Of a stretch of 64,000 nt of DNA, positions 45,819 through 54,875 are shown piece by piece. Both the position numbers and the translations under genes were made by a program. Each line of letters opens with the position of its first letter. Within the stretch, counting starts at the first letter, position 1. The notes beneath the pieces are model-generated. The model did not search any database and was not told the DNA's origin. It worked only from the letters and a program-made list of their open reading frames with translations. Source of the stretch: Hymenobacter sp. HSC-4F20 (GTDB taxonomy: Bacteria; Bacteroidota; Bacteroidia; Cytophagales; Hymenobacteraceae); NCBI RefSeq assembly GCF_019599275.1, contig NZ_JAHZTD010000001.1:1426001-1490000 (forward strand). The letters are read 5' to 3'.

Positions 45819-45850
45819 TCTGCCGGATTCTTTCGGCTCCGGCAGATTTT
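45819..45850 (+). terminator. First terminator after the thiolase gene
   Basis: TCTGCCGGA at 45819-45827 pairs with TCCGGCAGA at 45838-45846, followed by TTTT. Confidence 0.8.
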
Positions 45851-45871
45851 GTGGACGATTCTGATGTTAAG

Positions 45872-45910
45872 GCCCTGTCGCATGCATTTTGCGGCAGGGC
45901 TTTTGTTTTG
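45872..45910 (+). terminator. Second terminator after the thiolase gene
   Basis: GCCCTGTCGC at 45872-45881 pairs with GCGGCAGGGC at 45891-45900 with one mismatch and is followed by TTTTGTTTTG. Two terminators in a row isolate the thiolase gene from the next one. Confidence 0.8.
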
Positions 45911-46044
45911 GGCTCTGGCGCAGGGTGGGTAGGGCAGGCAAAGTTGCCCGGAGGTGCATTTTGCCATCTGGCAGTAAGCCGTAGCCAGCTCCACCCGCCA
46001 GCGCAGCCCGAAAATACTTTCTGAATTACCGCGTTCTTGCGCCT

Positions 46045-47508
46045 ATGAAACGACTTGCCTTTGCCTTACTGCTTCTGACTTCTACGGCTGCTCAGGCCCA
46101 GAAGCTGCGGCGCCTCACTACCTACTTCGACTCGACCAATACCCACAAGCGCGAAATTTTTTCGGCCTTAGTAGCTGCCGACACGGTGATGCAGGGCCCC
46201 TACAAGCGGTTTTACTACTCGGGCAAGCTGGAAGCCCAGACCCGCTACACGGACGGCAAGCGCGACTCGGCTTACGTAGAGTTTCACCCCAACGGAGGCC
46301 GCCGCCTCGAGGTAACCTACCAGCAGGGCGTGCGCCAAGGCCCCTTCAAGACATACTACGACAACGGCAAAGTAGCTCAGGAAGGCACGTATGAGGACGA
46401 CCAGCCTTCCGGTACGCTCCGCTACTACCATCCCAGCGGCGAAGTGAAGCTGGAAACGACACTTAGCGCTGGTCAGCCAGCGGGAGCCATCCGGGAGTTG
46501 TACCCTTCGGGCAAGCCCCGGGTCGAAATCACCTACCTCAACGGGCAGGCTAATGGGCCAGTGAAAACCTACTACGAAAATGGCCAGCTGCAGAGTGAGG
46601 GCGTCTTCAGCAAAGGCCTGCTGGCCGGCCCCTACAAAACCTACTACGACAACGGCCAAGTAGAAACTGATGTGCAGGCTGACAAATCGGGCCGTGGCAC
46701 GTACCGGAGCTACTACCGCTCGGGCAAGCTGCGTACCGAAGGCACCTACGCTCCGGCCACGCTGGTAGGCCGGGCCGTGAAAAACCCCTTAGCCGACGAC
46801 CTCACCAAACAGGCCAAAAACCTGGCCGGTGGGACCAGCAACCTTGATGGCCCGGCCAAATCCTACTACGAAAGCGGAGCCGTGAAAAGCACCCAAACCT
46901 ACCGCCAGGGCGTGCTGGTAGGCACTCAGCAGGACTATTACGAGTCGGGGAAGGTGCAGCAGAAGATTGAGTACGCCAACCAGGGCCGCGACCGGAAAAT
47001 TACGGGGTACTACGAGGATGGCCTGCCCAAGGAAGAGCAGCAGTACAAAAATGGCGTACCCGTGGGCCTGTGGCGCACGTTCCATCCCGGCGGCAAACAG
47101 GTGCAGAAGCAGGAAACCTACGTGAACGGCAAGCTGGCTGGGGAGCAACTCACCTACTACCCCACTGGCACCGTGCAAAGCAAGCTGACCTTTGAAAATG
47201 GCAAAGCCGTTGGGATAGGCCAAGAGTACTACCCCTCAGGTAAGCTGAAGGCCGAAACCACCTATGTAAAGGGAATGAAAATGGGCGCTTTCCGCCAACT
47301 GCGCGAGGATGGCACCCCCGAAATTGCCGGCGCTTTCCGCAATGGCAAGCAAACCGGGGTGTGGAGCTATTTCGGGCCCGATGGTAAAACCGTGCAGGAA
47401 AAGAAAACCTTCCGCAACGGACAAGCAGCGGCCGAAGGAGCCACCCCCACTCCGGCTGGGAAAGGGGCCCCGGCCCGCAAACCAACTGCGCCCGCGAAAC
47501 GCAACTAG
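46045..47508 (+). CDS. Secreted YwqK/MORN-type repeat protein
   Basis: The 487-residue protein starts with a signal peptide (MKRLAFALLLLTSTAAQAQ, cleavage likely after residue 19). The rest is about 16 tandem units of 21-24 residues with the core G-x-x-K-x-Y-Y-x-N/S-G-K/Q-x-x-x-E-x-x-Y, for example GPFKTYYDNGKVAQEGTY. These are the MORN-like repeats that Pfam calls MORN_2 (formerly the YwqK antitoxin module). No toxin gene is adjacent, so an antitoxin role is not supported. An extracytoplasmic binding or scaffold role is more likely. The carboxy end is a short Pro/Ala/Lys tail. Function is unknown. Confidence 0.88.
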   Translation: MKRLAFALLLLTSTAAQAQKLRRLTTYFDSTNTHKREIFSALVAADTVMQGPYKRFYYSGKLEAQTRYTDGKRDSAYVEFHPNGGRRLEVTYQQGVRQGPFKTYYDNGKVAQEGTYEDDQPSGTLRYYHPSGEVKLETTLSAGQPAGAIRELYPSGKPRVEITYLNGQANGPVKTYYENGQLQSEGVFSKGLLAGPYKTYYDNGQVETDVQADKSGRGTYRSYYRSGKLRTEGTYAPATLVGRAVKNPLADDLTKQAKNLAGGTSNLDGPAKSYYESGAVKSTQTYRQGVLVGTQQDYYESGKVQQKIEYANQGRDRKITGYYEDGLPKEEQQYKNGVPVGLWRTFHPGGKQVQKQETYVNGKLAGEQLTYYPTGTVQSKLTFENGKAVGIGQEYYPSGKLKAETTYVKGMKMGAFRQLREDGTPEIAGAFRNGKQTGVWSYFGPDGKTVQEKKTFRNGQAAAEGATPTPAGKGAPARKPTAPAKRN

Positions 47509-47531
47509 CTGGCTTAGGCTACCCCAAAGCT

Positions 47532-47616
47532 AGCTGCCCTCCTGCCCTCCTCCGAAACGACCTCTACCTACGGCCCCTTTATGGGTACGTCGTTTCGCAG
47601 GAGGGCAGCTTTATTC
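47532..47616. terminator. Bulged inverted repeat after the YwqK-like gene
   Basis: AGCTGCCCTCCTG at 47532-47544 and CGAAACGAC at 47553-47561 pair continuously with 47589-47610. The left arm has 8 extra bases (CCCTCCTC, 47545-47552) that duplicate the neighbouring sequence. TTTATT follows. It separates two converging genes and probably ends both transcripts. Confidence 0.72.
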
Positions 47617-47683
47617 ACTCAGCATAGACGACATCGTTCTGTCTTTCTTAGAACGGCTTCTGGACTAATGCCCGGCCTCCTGG

Positions 47684-48985
47684 CTACTGAAATCGAATAC
47701 TGAACGCGGTACGGCCGCTGGCCTGCGTTTCCAGGCTGAAAGCAAACCCGTGCTGCAACAGAATGTCGCGGATGAGCGTGAGGCCAATGCCTTGCCCGTC
47801 GCGCTTAGTGCTGAAGAAGGGTGTAAACAGGCAGCGCTGCACTTCCGGCGGAATACCAGGGCCGTCGTTTTCAATGATAATCTGAGCGGGCTCCTGGCTG
47901 GTGCGCACCCACAGGTTGCCATCCTCCCCAATAGCCTCCAGGGCGTTTTTGCAGATATTAAGCAAAGCCTGCTCCAGCTGCAGGGGGTCCAGAGGCACCA
48001 CAAGCAGACCGGGCGTTAGTTCCCAATGCCACTGAATGCGCCGCCGCTCTACCTGCACGTGCAGCAGCCGCTCGGTGGTGCGCAGCAGTTCGTGCACGCT
48101 GGTGGGGTGGCGCTGAGGCGGGGGTAGGCGCACGAGGTTGGCAAAGTTGGCCATGAAGTTGGCCAGGTGCGTATTGCGGCCAATGGATACTTCGAGGGCC
48201 TCCGTGAAATCGGGCTGGTCTTCGGGGCGGAGCTGGGGGGCGTAGTAGTGAAAGCTTTGCAGAATGGAGTTGATGGCCCCGATGGAGTTGTTGATTTCGT
48301 GCGACATCATCCGGATCAGCTTGCCGTAAGCCTGCTTTTCCTGCTTAATTACCTCCTGGGTCAGCTCCTCCAGTACGATGAAACGGCGCGTAAACCCCCG
48401 GTCCACGAAGCGGGAAGAGTGCGCGCGGTAAGTCTGAATACCCGAAAGCTGCACTACCTGCGGCAGCTGGTCGGAAAGGCCCGCCAACGCTACCCCCCAC
48501 TCGGCGGGTAAGCTGGCCGGCTGCTGGCCCAACAGCGCTATGGCTGGCAAGGCCAGCATCCGCTCGGCGGCCGGATTTACGCCCTCAATGCGCCCATCAA
48601 ATGAGAGCAGTAGCACCCCGGCGGGCGAAGCCTGAATCAGGCTTTCGAGCAGAAAGCTTTTCTCGTGCTGGGTAACGCGCTCCTTGCGCAGTTCGTCAAT
48701 CATGTGGTTGTACACGTCGATGAGCTGGTCCATCTCGCGCTGACCTACGGGCACAAACTTCATCGAGAAATCCTTGGCCCGAATGGCTTCCGTGCCCGCC
48801 GCAATCAGCTGAAATGGCCGCACGAAGCCGCGGTACAGCTGCACGGTAAGCCCAATGCTAAGCAGCAGCAGCACCTCCAGCCCAATAAATAAGGGCGCAT
48901 TGGTGCGCATTACCTGTCCTGCCAGCACCATGAGCACCGCGTGAATGATGGTTACAAATAGCAGGAACTTGACGCGCAGGGTCAT
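47684..48985 (-). CDS. NtrY-like sensor histidine kinase
   Basis: The 433-residue protein has two membrane helices (about 5-23 and 31-50) with almost no periplasmic loop, a HAMP-like segment (VRPFQLIAAGTEAIRAKDF), and a PAS-like domain at about 108-205 (LIQASPAGVLLLSFDGRI). The kinase core follows with phospho-acceptor His229 in MMSHEINNSIG, NICKNALEAI (N box), ENDGPGIP (G1) and GQGIGLTLI (G2). The short outer loop suggests it senses something inside the membrane or cytoplasm, such as the state of the envelope. It is the partner of the NtrC-type regulator 141 bases upstream and the last gene of the export operon. Confidence 0.9.
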   Translation of the reverse strand: MTLRVKFLLFVTIIHAVLMVLAGQVMRTNAPLFIGLEVLLLLSIGLTVQLYRGFVRPFQLIAAGTEAIRAKDFSMKFVPVGQREMDQLIDVYNHMIDELRKERVTQHEKSFLLESLIQASPAGVLLLSFDGRIEGVNPAAERMLALPAIALLGQQPASLPAEWGVALAGLSDQLPQVVQLSGIQTYRAHSSRFVDRGFTRRFIVLEELTQEVIKQEKQAYGKLIRMMSHEINNSIGAINSILQSFHYYAPQLRPEDQPDFTEALEVSIGRNTHLANFMANFANLVRLPPPQRHPTSVHELLRTTERLLHVQVERRRIQWHWELTPGLLVVPLDPLQLEQALLNICKNALEAIGEDGNLWVRTSQEPAQIIIENDGPGIPPEVQRCLFTPFFSTKRDGQGIGLTLIRDILLQHGFAFSLETQASGRTAFSIRFQ

Positions 48986-49126
48986 GCAGGAAAGGAGGAG
49001 TAAAGAAAGAAAATCCCCTGCTAGGTACTGTCTTGCTGCGCCTAAGGGAAAACGCTTTGGCGCTTGCTGATGGAGTAGCCAGAGGTAAAGCCCCTACACT
49101 TGAGCGCAGGATGGCAAGCGGAGCTT

Positions 49127-50509
49127 CTACTCCGCATCAAATGGTATGGCGTATTTCTCCAGGCGGCGGTAGAGGGCGCCGCGGCTCAGGCCCAGGGCTT
49201 TGGCCACGCGGCTGATGTTGCCTCCGTAGTGCTCCAACGTCCGCCGAATCATTTGGGCTTCCAGTTCGTCGAGGGTGACGGTGCCGGGCTCGGGCAGCTC
49301 GCCGGTTTCGGTGGAGCGCGCGGGCTGGCGCTGAAATTGGGCCTGGAAATCTTCGGGGCCCAGCTCGTCTTTGCCTGACACCAGCACGGCGCGCTCCACC
49401 AGATTTTTTAACTCGCGGATGTTACCGGGCAAGGGCTGCTCCTGCAGCCAGTGCAGGGCGCGGGTGCCTACTTTCAGAGCCGGACGGTTGTAGGTGGCGC
49501 GCAGGCTATCCACGAAGTGCTGCACCAGCAAGGGAATATCCTGGGGCCGCTCGCGCAGGGCTGGCAGGCGCACGGTAATCAGGTTGATGCGGTAGAACAG
49601 GTCTTCGCGGAAGCGGCCTTGCTGCACCATATCGGCCAGGTTGCGGTTGGTGGCGCAGATAACCCGGATGTCGAGGCGGCGGGGCTTACTGTCGCCGAGC
49701 ACTTCGTAGGTGCGGTCCTGGAGCACGCGCAGCAGCTTCACCTGGCTACCCACATCCAGCTCCCCTACCTCGTCCAGGAAGATAGTGCCCCCATTAGCCA
49801 GCTCAAAGCGGCCAACCCGGTCGGTTTTGGCGTCGGTAAAGGCGCCGCGGCGGTGACCAAACATTTCACTTTCAAACAGCGAAGCGGAGATACCACCCAG
49901 GTTTACCTTCACGAAAGGCTGGCGGCGACGCTGGCTGTTCTGGTGCACGGCCTCGGCAATCAGCTCTTTGCCCGTCCCCGATTCGCCTTCGATGAGTACG
50001 GAGGCATCCGTGGCTGCTACCTGCCCCACATTGCGCAATACGTGCAGCAGCTGCGCATTCTGCCCCACAATGCCCTGGAAATTGTACTGCTTATCGAGCT
50101 GGCGGCGCGAGAGAGTGCCAAGGTCGGTTTCGGGTTCCGGCTCGTGCAGGCTTAGGACGGTGCGGATGGTTTGCAGCAGGGAATCGTTGTGCCAGGGCTT
50201 GGTCACGAACTCGGCGGCCCCGGCCTTCATGCCTTCCACAGCCAGCGCAATGGAACCCCAACCAGTAATCAGTACCACGGGCAGCGCGGGAGCCAACCGC
50301 TTTACCTGGCCCAGCAGTGCCAGGCCATCCTGCCCGCTGGTATCCAGGGAAAAATTCATGTCCATCAGGACCAGGCGCGGCGGCGCTGCTTGTACCACCT
50401 GCAAGGCTTCTTCGGGGGTAGCCACGCCCCGGGCGGGGTAGCCGGCCTGTTTCAGCAGGAGCCCCAGCGAGGTGCGCACGGCCACATCGTCGTCAACAAT
50501 CAGTATCAT
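49127..50509 (-). CDS. NtrC-family sigma-54-dependent response regulator
   Basis: The 460-residue protein activates sigma-54 promoters when phosphorylated. It has a receiver domain with Asp6-Asp8 and phospho-acceptor Asp50, then an AAA+ domain with Walker A GESGTGKE at 175-182. Its sigma-54 contact loop reads GAFTDA (222-227; consensus GAFTGA), and Walker B is FLDEVGEL. A Fis-type helix-turn-helix ([22 protein letters not shown]) closes the protein. It lies between the permease genes and its kinase. The two palindromes at 54602-54617 and 57857-57872 are good candidates for its binding sites. Promoter control through sigma-54 means the regulated genes should be silent until the kinase acts. 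Confidence 0.93.
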   Translation of the reverse strand: MILIVDDDVAVRTSLGLLLKQAGYPARGVATPEEALQVVQAAPPRLVLMDMNFSLDTSGQDGLALLGQVKRLAPALPVVLITGWGSIALAVEGMKAGAAEFVTKPWHNDSLLQTIRTVLSLHEPEPETDLGTLSRRQLDKQYNFQGIVGQNAQLLHVLRNVGQVAATDASVLIEGESGTGKELIAEAVHQNSQRRRQPFVKVNLGGISASLFESEMFGHRRGAFTDAKTDRVGRFELANGGTIFLDEVGELDVGSQVKLLRVLQDRTYEVLGDSKPRRLDIRVICATNRNLADMVQQGRFREDLFYRINLITVRLPALRERPQDIPLLVQHFVDSLRATYNRPALKVGTRALHWLQEQPLPGNIRELKNLVERAVLVSGKDELGPEDFQAQFQRQPARSTETGELPEPGTVTLDELEAQMIRRTLEHYGGNISRVAKALGLSRGALYRRLEKYAIPFDAE

Positions 50510-50618
50510 AGCTCAGAAGCGCGAAGGACGGAATTTGCAGTGGGAAAGGAAAGCGGCGGGGAGTAGCAGGTATGCAGCCCGTCTTTATCGTAGCGCACAG
50601 GAATAGGCTTAGCCGGGG

Positions 50619-51821
50619 TTATTCCTCGCGGAGCGCAACTGCCGGATGGATTCCAGCTGCCTGTCGGCTGGGGTAGAGCGCGCAAAGGGCTGTCAACGCG
50701 TAAATTAGAAGGATAGCCAGTGCCATGCCAGTCAGGTACACTGACCAACCGGTGCTCATGAAACCCAGTAGCGGAAATTGGACCGTCACCAGCAGCCCCA
50801 GGACCATGCCGAACGTCGTGACGACCATAACCTCACCCACAATCTGCCGGCTAATGGCACCGGCCGTAGCCCCCAGGGCTCGGCGAACTCCCATTTCGGC
50901 CCGCCGCTGATTGATAGCTTGCCAGAGCACCCCAAACAGGCCTAGCGCCATGTTTAGCAGCAGAAACAGGCTCATCGTTCCCAGCAGCAGGGGTCGCGTC
51001 AGGAGCTGTTTCACTTGGCTGGCATGCATTTCGGAAAGCGTGCGGATAGAACCGGACCAGCCGGGACCCAGCCGCCGCACCTGGTCGGCAATCTGCTTTT
51101 CGAGCACGGCGCCGCTGCCAGGCTTCACCCGCAGTAGTATTGATTGGGCCACAAAAACAGTGTCTTCGGGAAATATTGCCTGAATAACGGAAGGCAGCGG
51201 CTTCTGCAGTTCCCCGTCAGTGCGGAAGGCTCGCACAATCCCAATAACCCGCTGGGGCATTTCGTCGCGTGGTTGCAGCTGCTGTCCCAGCGCCGAGCCA
51301 CCGTCGGGATACATGGCCCGCTGCATCAGTTCATCAATGACTACTGGTAGCTGGGCACTGTGCACTGCGTCGGCTGGCCCAAACCAGCGCCCGGCTACCA
51401 ATTCCAGGCCCATTACTTCGCGCAACTCTGGCCCTACCGCATATACATTGATGTTGCTGATTGGGCGCTTAACCGAGTCTTGCAGGTCAGTGAACTCTAG
51501 GGAACGGCGGCTATCGTTAAAGGAAAAGGGCGTGTTAGAAGCCGTCAGGGCGGCGCCCTCGATCTGCGGATTAGTGCGTAGCTGGGCCAGCAACTGGCGT
51601 AAGATGGCCAGTTGGTCGGCTTTGAGTTGCTTGCCGATGGTTAAGTTCAACTGCCAGGCTCGAGCGTACTCAAATCCGAGCGGCTGCCGATAGTTAGCCC
51701 ACAAGTTGATCCCTATACTGCTTACCGCAAATAAAACGACAAAGGCCAGGAATATCTCAGCTACCAGCAGGCCATTGGCCCGACGACGATTCCACATTAG
51801 GGTGAATAGGTGACGCATCAT
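50619..51821 (-). CDS. FtsX-type ABC transporter permease (second)
   Basis: The 400-residue membrane protein has the MacB layout: one helix near the start (LLVAEIFLAFVVLFAVSSIGIN), a large periplasmic domain (about 45-265), and three helices at the end with the FtsX signature INQRRAEMGVRRALGATAGAI. The terminal PSRQAAGIHPAVALREE is typical. Its ATG overlaps the stop of the first permease (ATGA), so the two are made together and probably form a heterodimer. It works with the ATPase at 53701-54444 in mechanotransmission or export of peptides or lipids. The substrate is unknown. Confidence 0.9.
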   Translation of the reverse strand: MMRHLFTLMWNRRRANGLLVAEIFLAFVVLFAVSSIGINLWANYRQPLGFEYARAWQLNLTIGKQLKADQLAILRQLLAQLRTNPQIEGAALTASNTPFSFNDSRRSLEFTDLQDSVKRPISNINVYAVGPELREVMGLELVAGRWFGPADAVHSAQLPVVIDELMQRAMYPDGGSALGQQLQPRDEMPQRVIGIVRAFRTDGELQKPLPSVIQAIFPEDTVFVAQSILLRVKPGSGAVLEKQIADQVRRLGPGWSGSIRTLSEMHASQVKQLLTRPLLLGTMSLFLLLNMALGLFGVLWQAINQRRAEMGVRRALGATAGAISRQIVGEVMVVTTFGMVLGLLVTVQFPLLGFMSTGWSVYLTGMALAILLIYALTALCALYPSRQAAGIHPAVALREE

Positions 51822-53065
51822 AGGGCAATTTCTCCTTTAAGGGCCTGACTGGCCGGCAGTTTCGACATTTTGTAGGCCGGGTACGCTCCCGATAGCAACC
51901 CAAACAGCAGCGCGAGCAACAGACCTACCGCAAACACACGTGCATTCAACCCCAGATGAGCATAGGGAATAAAGTGGCTTTCGTTAACCAGGTACAGCAC
52001 GGCTGCCGCTAGCCCCAGCCCTAGCAGCCCGCCCAATAGTGTCAGCAGCAGGTTCTCCAGCAGGAATTGCCGGACGAGCATACTAGTAGTGGCTCCAAAT
52101 GCTTTCCGTACACCAATTTCAGCGGCTCGCTCCAAGGTTCGGCTTACATTGATATTGATCAGGTTGAGTGCGGGCAGCAACATGAACAGGAGCCCGAGCC
52201 CCACCCACTGTCTCCAGAAGCGGGTTGCATCGCCATCGGCTCCGGCGTTGTTGTTATGAGCTGCCATGTAATGAGCTAGCAGGGTCCGGGCGTACGATTT
52301 AATTTCCTTGTGCTGCTCAGGGTCGGGTATGGGCAGCCGACGTAACATCTGCTGATACTCGGCTTGAATAGAGGGCACATCGGCGGCCCGCCGCGCCAGT
52401 AGGATGGCCTGAAAGTCGCCCAGGTAGTTGGGGTCGCGCAAGTCTGCGGTGGTAGTGGTAACAGGCAGCCAGCATTCGGCATAGGTTAGCTCCCGCGAAG
52501 TAGATACGTCGCGCACCACACCCAGCACCTGGTAGCGCTGACCTTCGAGCTGCATGACCCGGCCTACCGCGGCCGCCGTGCCAAAGCAGCGACGAGCTAC
52601 GGTTTCATTCAGCACTAGCACCTTAGCTGCGTCGCGCACCTCGGCTGCGTTGTAGGGCCGGCCGGCCACGAAGTCGAAGTCGAGTACCGACCAGTAGTTG
52701 GCATCGGTGTAGCGTCGGTCGGCCTTCACTACTAGCTTGCCAACATACAAGGTAGCGTTGATGGGGTATGCTTCGCTCACGGCTATCTTCTCGGGGGTGC
52801 GCAAAGTGCGGGCGTGCCGATTGAGAAAGTCGTAACCCACACTGGAAGAATTCTGAGAGTTTGGTCCACTCAATACCATTCTATTGATAAATAACAGTCG
52901 GTCAGTGCGCAGTTCCGGCTGGGCGGGTCCCACCGCATGGTCAAACAGCGCATACATTACCACCATCATCATGAGCGTGAGGCTGATGCCAAACAGGCTG
53001 ATGAAGGTGAAAAACTTGCGACGCAGCAAGACCTTCCAGGCAATTTTGAGGTAGCTAAGCAACAT
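51818..53065 (-). CDS. FtsX-type ABC transporter permease (first)
   Basis: The 415-residue protein from ATG 53065 starts MLLSYLKIAWKVLLRRKFFTF and has the MacB_PCD periplasmic domain between the first helix and three closing helices. The FtsX signature is RTLERAAEIGVRKAFGATTSMLVRQF, and the end is PAYKMSKLPASQALKGE. A start at 53098 would add 11 residues before the usual beginning and is less likely. The chosen start lies inside the last codons of the sigma-factor gene (11-base overlap), so the sigma factor and permease are translationally coupled. It pairs with the next permease and the ATPase. Confidence 0.9.
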   Translation of the reverse strand: MLLSYLKIAWKVLLRRKFFTFISLFGISLTLMMMVVMYALFDHAVGPAQPELRTDRLLFINRMVLSGPNSQNSSSVGYDFLNRHARTLRTPEKIAVSEAYPINATLYVGKLVVKADRRYTDANYWSVLDFDFVAGRPYNAAEVRDAAKVLVLNETVARRCFGTAAAVGRVMQLEGQRYQVLGVVRDVSTSRELTYAECWLPVTTTTADLRDPNYLGDFQAILLARRAADVPSIQAEYQQMLRRLPIPDPEQHKEIKSYARTLLAHYMAAHNNNAGADGDATRFWRQWVGLGLLFMLLPALNLININVSRTLERAAEIGVRKAFGATTSMLVRQFLLENLLLTLLGGLLGLGLAAAVLYLVNESHFIPYAHLGLNARVFAVGLLLALLFGLLSGAYPAYKMSKLPASQALKGEIAL

Positions 53066-53645
53066 GAGCGTGGGCGTAGGAAGTGGAAAGGGATACATGA
53101 AGGGCAGCTACCTGCCGCTGCAGCACTGTGCGGGCCTTGCTGAGCTGCGACTTACTGGTGCCTTCTGAAATACCGAGCAGGGCGGCTACCTCGGGGTGAG
53201 TGTACCCCTCTAGGGCGCAGAGGCTGAACACGGCCCGGTAACCGGCGGGCAGCTCCTGCACAAGCCGGAGCAAATCGGCCGCTTGCAGCTCCTCATCGGC
53301 GGTGGGCACCTCGGTGGCTAAGTGGCCAGTATTGCAGTCTTCGATACTGAGCGTCAGCGACTCGCGGCGGCGCAGGTAGCTCAGGGCTTCGTGCGCCATA
53401 ATGCGGCGCACCCACCCTTCCAGACTGCCCTTGCCTTCAAACTGCCCCAGGCCGCGAAACACCTTCACAAAGCCGCGGGCCAGCACATCTTCGGCGTCGA
53501 ACTCGTGGCGCAGGTAACGCCGGCACAGGGTCAGCATCTTCGGGGCGAAGCGCCGGTACAATTGCTGCTGGGCCGCGGCGCTACCCCGTCGACAGGCCGC
53601 TACCAGTTCGGCGTCAGAAAGAAAAAGCGTCAGGGTTTTCATCAT
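53055..53645 (-). CDS. ECF-type RNA polymerase sigma factor
   Basis: The 196-residue protein has the two ECF regions. Region 2 is LYRRFAPKMLTLCRRYLRHEFDAEDVLARGFVKVFRGLGQFEGK with the WVRRIMAHEALSYLRRR end, and region 4 is LPAGYRAVFSLCALEGYTHPEVAALLGISEGTSKSQLSKAR. The start is one of two adjacent ATGs at 53645/53642. No anti-sigma factor gene is beside it. Its position is unusual: it lies between the ATPase gene (55 bases upstream) and the first permease, which it overlaps by 11 bases. So it is made with the exporter and could pass the signal on to a second set of genes. Target promoters are not known. Confidence 0.9.
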   Translation of the reverse strand: MMKTLTLFLSDAELVAACRRGSAAAQQQLYRRFAPKMLTLCRRYLRHEFDAEDVLARGFVKVFRGLGQFEGKGSLEGWVRRIMAHEALSYLRRRESLTLSIEDCNTGHLATEVPTADEELQAADLLRLVQELPAGYRAVFSLCALEGYTHPEVAALLGISEGTSKSQLSKARTVLQRQVAALHVSLSTSYAHAHVA

Positions 53646-53700
53646 TGGGGAAGGTCTGGTGGAGGAAACCGGGCAACTCAACTCGCCCTTGGCAACTGGC

Positions 53701-54444
53701 TTAGCTTACCTGGCTGCCGTCGAAAAAGCGGATAAGGCGCTGCGTTTTGTGGGCCTGCTGCTCGTCGTGGGTGACCATCACGATGGTGGTCCCTTCCTCG
53801 CGGTTAAGGCCCAGCAGCAGATCCATGATTTCCTCGCCCATCACGGAGTCGAGGTTGCCGGTGGGTTCATCGGCGAGGATGATTTCGGGGCGGCCGGCCA
53901 GGGCGCGGGCAATGGCCACACGCTGGCGCTGCCCACCCGAAAGCTGGCTGGGGAAGTGCCCCGTACGGGCGCTCAGGCCCACTTTATCGAGGGCGGCGTA
54001 GGCCCGCTGCCGGCGCTCCTTGCCGCCTACCCCCGGCCGGTAGAGCAACGGCAGCTCCACGTTATCGAGCACCGAGAGGTCGTTGATGAGGTGGTAGCTC
54101 TGAAAAACAAACCCGATTTTGTGGTTGCGCAAGGAGGCCAGTTCCTTATCGGAGTAGGACTGCACGGGGCGGCCATCCAACTCAATCACGCCGCTGGTCG
54201 GCTCATCGAGCAGGCCAATAATGCTGAGCAGGGTGGATTTTCCGCACCCCGAGGGGCCCATGATGGACACGAACTCGCCTTTGTTGATGGTGAGGTTCAC
54301 GCGGTTAAGAGCTACGGTTTCAATGGTCTTGGTCTGGTAAACCTTCTCGATGTCGCGCAGCTGAATAACCGGCTGGCTGGCAGAGGCCAGGGGGGCGCCG
54401 TGGGTCTGGGGCCGCACGGCCGATTGGGCGAGGATGTTTTCCAT
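53701..54444 (-). CDS. ABC transporter ATPase (MacB/LolD type)
   Basis: The 247-residue protein powers the two FtsX-type permeases. It has Walker [10 protein letters not shown] at 63-71, the Q loop around FVFQSYHL, signature [15 protein letters not shown], Walker [13 protein letters not shown] and the H-loop His in MVTHDE. ATG 54444 is chosen because an upstream frame to 54537 would start inside the -24/-12 promoter element. The gene opens the second operon of the export locus: ATPase, sigma factor, two permeases, regulator, kinase. Confidence 0.94.
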   Translation of the reverse strand: MENILAQSAVRPQTHGAPLASASQPVIQLRDIEKVYQTKTIETVALNRVNLTINKGEFVSIMGPSGCGKSTLLSIIGLLDEPTSGVIELDGRPVQSYSDKELASLRNHKIGFVFQSYHLINDLSVLDNVELPLLYRPGVGGKERRQRAYAALDKVGLSARTGHFPSQLSGGQRQRVAIARALAGRPEIILADEPTGNLDSVMGEEIMDLLLGLNREEGTTIVMVTHDEQQAHKTQRLIRFFDGSQVS

Positions 54445-54520
54445 GAGCAGGTCGGAAGAAAGAGTTTTGAAAGGAAGTGTCCGGTTTCGAGCAGTTGGCC
54501 ACCCCGGATATTCTAGAGTA

Positions 54521-54536
54521 GCCAAGCGGCGTGCCA
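54521..54536 (-). promoter_or_regulatory. Sigma-54-type promoter of the ATPase operon
   Basis: On the minus strand the sequence TGGCACGCCGCTTGGC from 54536 to 54521 matches the -24/-12 consensus TGGCACG-N4-TTGCW except at the C of the -12 GC. It shares 16 of 20 positions with the element at 57791-57772, counting a following TACT. The start site would be near 54511, leaving a leader of about 65 nt. It lies downstream of an NtrC-type regulator site at the standard distance. Confidence 0.72.
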
Positions 54537-54601
54537 AAGCAATAAGTATTTATAAATCAATTAGTTAATCTAATTACCAGAATTATCTGTTTAATAAAAT
54601 A

Positions 54602-54627
54602 TGTCCGTTTTCGGACAGGGTGTTCGG
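54602..54627. promoter_or_regulatory. Enhancer-like palindrome upstream of the ATPase operon
   Basis: TGTCCGTTTTCGGACA at 54602-54617 is a palindrome (TGTCCG/CGGACA around TTTT). A third half-site TGTTCGG at 54621-54627 follows. The same arrangement, with the same spacing between palindrome and half-site, is found at 57857-57882. The near edge lies 66 bp upstream of the T of the TGGCA element. This fits an upstream activating site for the NtrC-type regulator encoded in the operon. Confidence 0.78.
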
Positions 54628-54875
54628 TCTTGATTGGCCGTCCCGCATCTTTGCGGGCCCTATTATTTTAATTACTGCTCCTACCCTGCCCGGTATTTTC
54701 CACCCGCGCTGATTGAAAGACGGCGGGGTAGAAATCATGTGCAGGTAGCAGTACTGGGCTTAACCACAGCCCGCCCGGAGGGTAGCAACGCCCTGCCTGC
54801 CCCACAAAACGGCTCCGCCACGCAAGGCATGATGCTTTGCGTGGCGGAGCCGTTTTAGGCTGAGGTCAACCGTAC
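54628..54875. other. Spacer with terminator of the adaptor/channel operon
   Basis: Between the ATPase and TolC genes there are 431 bases without a gene. The part nearest the ATPase gene holds the sigma-54-type promoter and enhancer site. A perfect 20-bp inverted repeat (54806-54825 with 54837-54856, loop 11 nt) follows the TolC stop and ends in TTTTG on the minus strand. It is a clear intrinsic terminator. I see nothing else. Confidence 0.85.

Noticed and set aside
46045..47508. YwqK-type repeats as part of a toxin-antitoxin system
   Set aside because: The protein is secreted, has about 16 repeats and no adjacent toxin gene. The antitoxin label is a family name only.
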